Assembly (NCBI GenBank): GCA_963804245.1
Contig: CAWDPQ010000003.1
Location: 62,001 to 126,000, forward strand
From: CAWDPQ01 sp963804245
Lineage (GTDB): Bacteria > Acidobacteriota > Vicinamibacteria > Vicinamibacterales > 2-12-FULL-66-21
Length of the DNA stretch: 64,000 bases
Direction of reading: 5' to 3'
Shown: piece after piece, positions 61,509 through 64,000 of the stretch
Numbering within the stretch: the first letter of the stretch is position 1
Layout: each line of letters opens with the position of its first letter
The notes under the pieces: generated by a model
Databases searched by the model: none
What the model was told of the DNA's origin: nothing
The model's input: only the letters and a program-made list of their open reading frames with translations
Program-made: the position numbers and the translations under genes

Positions 61509-63437
61509 ATGCGTGGCGTCGAATGGGTTCCGGTTTTCGCCCTCGCGGCCTTGACGATCTCGGTGCCGCTCGCGCAGGAACGGCCGGCGCCGGAAGCGTC
61601 GAAGGTGGCGCCGTCGAAGGAGGTGCCGGACAACCCTCGTGTGCAGCGCATGAAAAACCAGGCGACGGAGGAGGTCGACGCCATGACGACCTTCACCCAG
61701 CAGATGGTGGATCAGATCTTCAGCTTCGGCGAGCTCGGCTTCCAGGAGGTCGAGACGCATAAGTACCTGGTCGACTTGCTCCGCAAGAACGGGTTCACGG
61801 TTCAGGAAGGCATTGCCGGGATACCGACGGCGTTCATGGCGACGTGGGGAAGCGGCAAACCGGTCATCGCGCTGGGTTCGGACATCGACGGGATTCCTCA
61901 GGCCTCGCAGAAACCCGGCGTTGCCTACCATTCACCGCTCATCGAGGGGGCACCGGGTCACGGCGAGGGCCACAACTCAGGACAGGCCGTCAACATCACG
62001 GCCGCGCTTGCGGTCAAAAAGCTGATGGAGCGGGAAAAACTGCCCGGCACGATTCGCATCTGGCCGGGAACCGCGGAAGAGCTGGTCGGGACGAAGGCGT
62101 ATTACGTCCGCGACGGATTTTTCAAAGATGTCGACGTCGCGCTGTTCACGCACGTGGGCAACGATCTCAACGTCTCATGGGGTGATCGCGAGGGTACCGG
62201 GCTCGTGTCCGTCGAGTACACATTTCGCGGGCAGACGGCGCACTCCGCCGGCGCGCCGTGGCGAGGACACAGCGCGCTCGATGCCGTCGAACTGATGAAC
62301 ATCGGCTGGAACTACCGTCGCGAGCACCTGCCGCTGGAGCACCGATCCCACTACGTCGTCACCAACGGCGGCGACCAGCCGAACGTCGTCCCACGCACGG
62401 CATCGGTCTGGTACTACTTCCGGCAGACGACGTATCCGAAAATCAAGGAGTTGTGGGAGCTTGGCGATACCATGGCTCGCGGTGCGGCGATGATGACCAG
62501 CACCGAGCTGATGCCCGTGCGTGTGCTCGGTACGGCGTGGCCGCAGCACTTCAACAAAGCGGTCGCGGAAGCGACGTGGGCCAACATCAAGAAAGTGGGA
62601 ATGCCTCAGTGGAGCGAGGCGGACCAGACGCTGGCGAAGGCGTTGCAGAAGGAGCTGGGCAGCCGCGAACAGGGGCTGAGCGTGAAAATCGGCGATCAAG
62701 TTGGCGGACCGGTGGTCGAGAATCGCGGCGGCGGCTCGGACGACATCGGCGACATATCCTGGAACGTGCCGACGGTCACGCTCCGTTTTCCTTCGAACAT
62801 CCCCGGCCTGCCCGGCCACAACTGGGCCAACGCCATCGCGATGGCGACCCCTATCGCGCACAAGGGCGCGACGGCCGGCGCCAAGGTGCAGGCGATGACG
62901 ATGATCGACCTGGTGACGAAGCCGACGCTCGTGCAGCAGGCGTGGGACTACTTCCGCGACGTTCAGACCAAGTCCATGAAGTACGAGCCGCTCATCCGGC
63001 CGCAGGACAAGCCTGCCATCGACTTGAACCGAGCGACGATGGAGAAGTACCGCGGCGAGATGCGGAAGTACTACTACGATCCATCACGCTACAAGACCTA
63101 TCTCGAGCAGCTCGGCATCGACTATCCGACGGTTAAAAAAGATACGAAGACGAAGGAAGCGGTTCCTTTCTCCTATCGTCATCACCTGATGTCCTTCTCC
63201 TTCCTGGCGGCAGCTGTCCGTAATGGCTGCCCAAAGCCGTCCGGCGCGCGGCATGCGCGATTTTCTGCCGGCCGACGTTCGCCGACGGCGCTACGTGATC
63301 GCGGTGGTGGAGGACGTGTACCAGCGTTACGGATTCGAACCGCTGGAGACACCAGCACTCGAGAACATCGAGACCCTGACGGGCAAGTACGGGGAAGAGG
63401 GCGCGAAGCTCATTTTCAAAGTGCTGCGCCGCGGTGA
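61509..63437 (+). CDS. Secreted M20-family metallopeptidase / amidohydrolase
   Basis: The start ATG follows a strong GGAGG. Signal peptide VFALAALTISVPLA. Metal-binding residues are seen in ALGSDIDGIPQAS (Asp), GHGEGHNSGQAV (His), PGTAEELVGTKAYY (Glu pair) and LFTHVGNDL (His). A dimerisation domain begins near residue 235. The pattern is that of aminobenzoyl-glutamate/N-acyl amino acid hydrolases. The conserved protein ends near 63135; the frame then runs on for about 100 codons across the hisS start. A slip in the A6 run at 63136-63141 would end it at a TGA near 63190. Confidence 0.85.
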   Translation: MRGVEWVPVFALAALTISVPLAQERPAPEASKVAPSKEVPDNPRVQRMKNQATEEVDAMTTFTQQMVDQIFSFGELGFQEVETHKYLVDLLRKNGFTVQEGIAGIPTAFMATWGSGKPVIALGSDIDGIPQASQKPGVAYHSPLIEGAPGHGEGHNSGQAVNITAALAVKKLMEREKLPGTIRIWPGTAEELVGTKAYYVRDGFFKDVDVALFTHVGNDLNVSWGDREGTGLVSVEYTFRGQTAHSAGAPWRGHSALDAVELMNIGWNYRREHLPLEHRSHYVVTNGGDQPNVVPRTASVWYYFRQTTYPKIKELWELGDTMARGAAMMTSTELMPVRVLGTAWPQHFNKAVAEATWANIKKVGMPQWSEADQTLAKALQKELGSREQGLSVKIGDQVGGPVVENRGGGSDDIGDISWNVPTVTLRFPSNIPGLPGHNWANAIAMATPIAHKGATAGAKVQAMTMIDLVTKPTLVQQAWDYFRDVQTKSMKYEPLIRPQDKPAIDLNRATMEKYRGEMRKYYYDPSRYKTYLEQLGIDYPTVKKDTKTKEAVPFSYRHHLMSFSFLAAAVRNGCPKPSGARHARFSAGRRSPTALRDRGGGGRVPALRIRTAGDTSTREHRDPDGQVRGRGREAHFQSAAPR

Positions 63438-64000
63438 GCACGAATCGTCGGGCGAAACCGATCTCGCGCTTCGCTACGACCTGACCGTGCCTCTCGCGCG
63501 CGTGGTGGCGGAACATCGCGGCAAGCTTTCGAGGTTCTTCAAGCGCTATCAGATTCAGCCGGTGTGGCGTGCCGATCGTCCCGCGCGCGGACGATTCCGC
63601 GAGTTCTATCAGTGCGACGTCGATGCCATTGGCTCCCGTTCCGCGGTCGTCGAGGTCGAGCTGCTCGCCGCGTGCTCGGATGTTCTGCGCCGCCTCGGCT
63701 TCACTGACTTCGTCCTGCGGGTGAACCACCGTCAGCTGCTCACTGGCTTGCTCGACGCATGCGGCGTCCCCGAACCTCTACACGGCCCGGCGCTCGTGGC
63801 GCTGGACAAGATGGACAAGGTGGGTGCGGAGGGCGTGCAGCGAGAGCTGACGGCGCGCGGAGTCGAAGACGCGTCCGGCAAGCGACTGCTCGAGCTGTTT
63901 GCTGGAGGAGCGACCGTCGATCGCCTGGAGGCTGCGGTCGGCGATCGGCCCGCCGCGCGGTCGGCGCTGGGCGAGCTGTGCCGAATCATGGATCTGGCAT
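63224..64000 (+). CDS. hisS: Histidyl-tRNA synthetase (3' partial, cut by window end)
   Basis: From ATG 63224: MAAQSRPARGMRDFLPADVR, motif 1 region, then motif 2 FKRYQIQPVWRADRPARGRFREFYQCDVD and DLTVPLARVVA. 259 residues are present of about 420-450; class II motif 3 and the anticodon domain lie beyond the window. It charges tRNA-His. It overlaps the runaway end of the M20 gene in another frame. Confidence 0.92.

Overview
The window is GC-rich, densely packed bacterial chromosome. Its gene content points to an Acidobacteriota bacterium, probably class Vicinamibacteria: an exosortase-type (XrtA/PEP-CTERM-associated) exopolysaccharide cluster, secreted proteins opening with a 'DPRTGNW' motif, a radical SAM protein resembling bacterial membrane-spanning-lipid synthases, and many GGGGAACT intergenic repeats. 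This assignment is inference; no rRNA gene is present to test it.

Layout. (1) 1-10077, plus strand: three paralogous secreted right-handed beta-helix proteins (the first cut by the window edge and carrying two CBM6 modules), with a bi-domain oxidoreductase and a GT4 glycosyltransferase between them. (2) 10083-29490, minus strand: a long, tightly coupled exopolysaccharide block. Reading downstream it holds a sigma-54 response regulator, a second sigma-54 activator, a degenerate GGDEF protein, export lipid-side protein (Wza-like), chain-length factor, tyrosine autokinase, initiating phosphoglycosyltransferase, flippase, nucleotidyltransferase, YvcK-like protein, ExeA-type ATPase, nucleotide-sugar dehydrogenase, three GT2 enzymes, an O-antigen ligase/polymerase and a methyltransferase; most neighbours overlap by 4 bases. 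(3) 29793-38287: a small histidine kinase, the MsrPQ periplasmic methionine sulfoxide repair pair, the radical SAM protein, and a creD gene divergent from a creBC two-component pair. (4) 38544-43357: a multi-domain secreted glucose/sorbosone-dehydrogenase-like protein and a MASE1 histidine kinase, both broken into frames. (5) 43359-56869: sugar use (ribose-type ABC transporter, aldose epimerase, FGGY kinase, aldo/keto reductase, galactokinase) mixed with housekeeping genes (DUF1697, DinB-like proteins, RluA-type pseudouridine synthase, M1 aminopeptidase). (6) 57150-64000: S1C protease, MoaA, an IS481-type insertion sequence, an M20 peptidase and the start of hisS.

Two themes link the regions. 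First, near-consensus -24/-12 (sigma-54) promoters lie before the sigma-54 activator/export block, the bi-domain oxidoreductase operon, a beta-helix gene and the broken secreted dehydrogenase gene. Together with two sigma-54 activators this suggests one regulon for surface polysaccharide and secreted carbohydrate-active proteins. Second, at least a dozen genes carry single-base frameshifts while both flanks still read as conserved protein. Such a density points more to uncorrected sequence errors than to gene decay, so the broken genes should be treated as probably intact in the organism.

Four intergenic regions hold GGGGAACT-type octamer arrays, often arranged so that the transcript could fold back. 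No tRNA, rRNA, CRISPR array or replication origin was seen.
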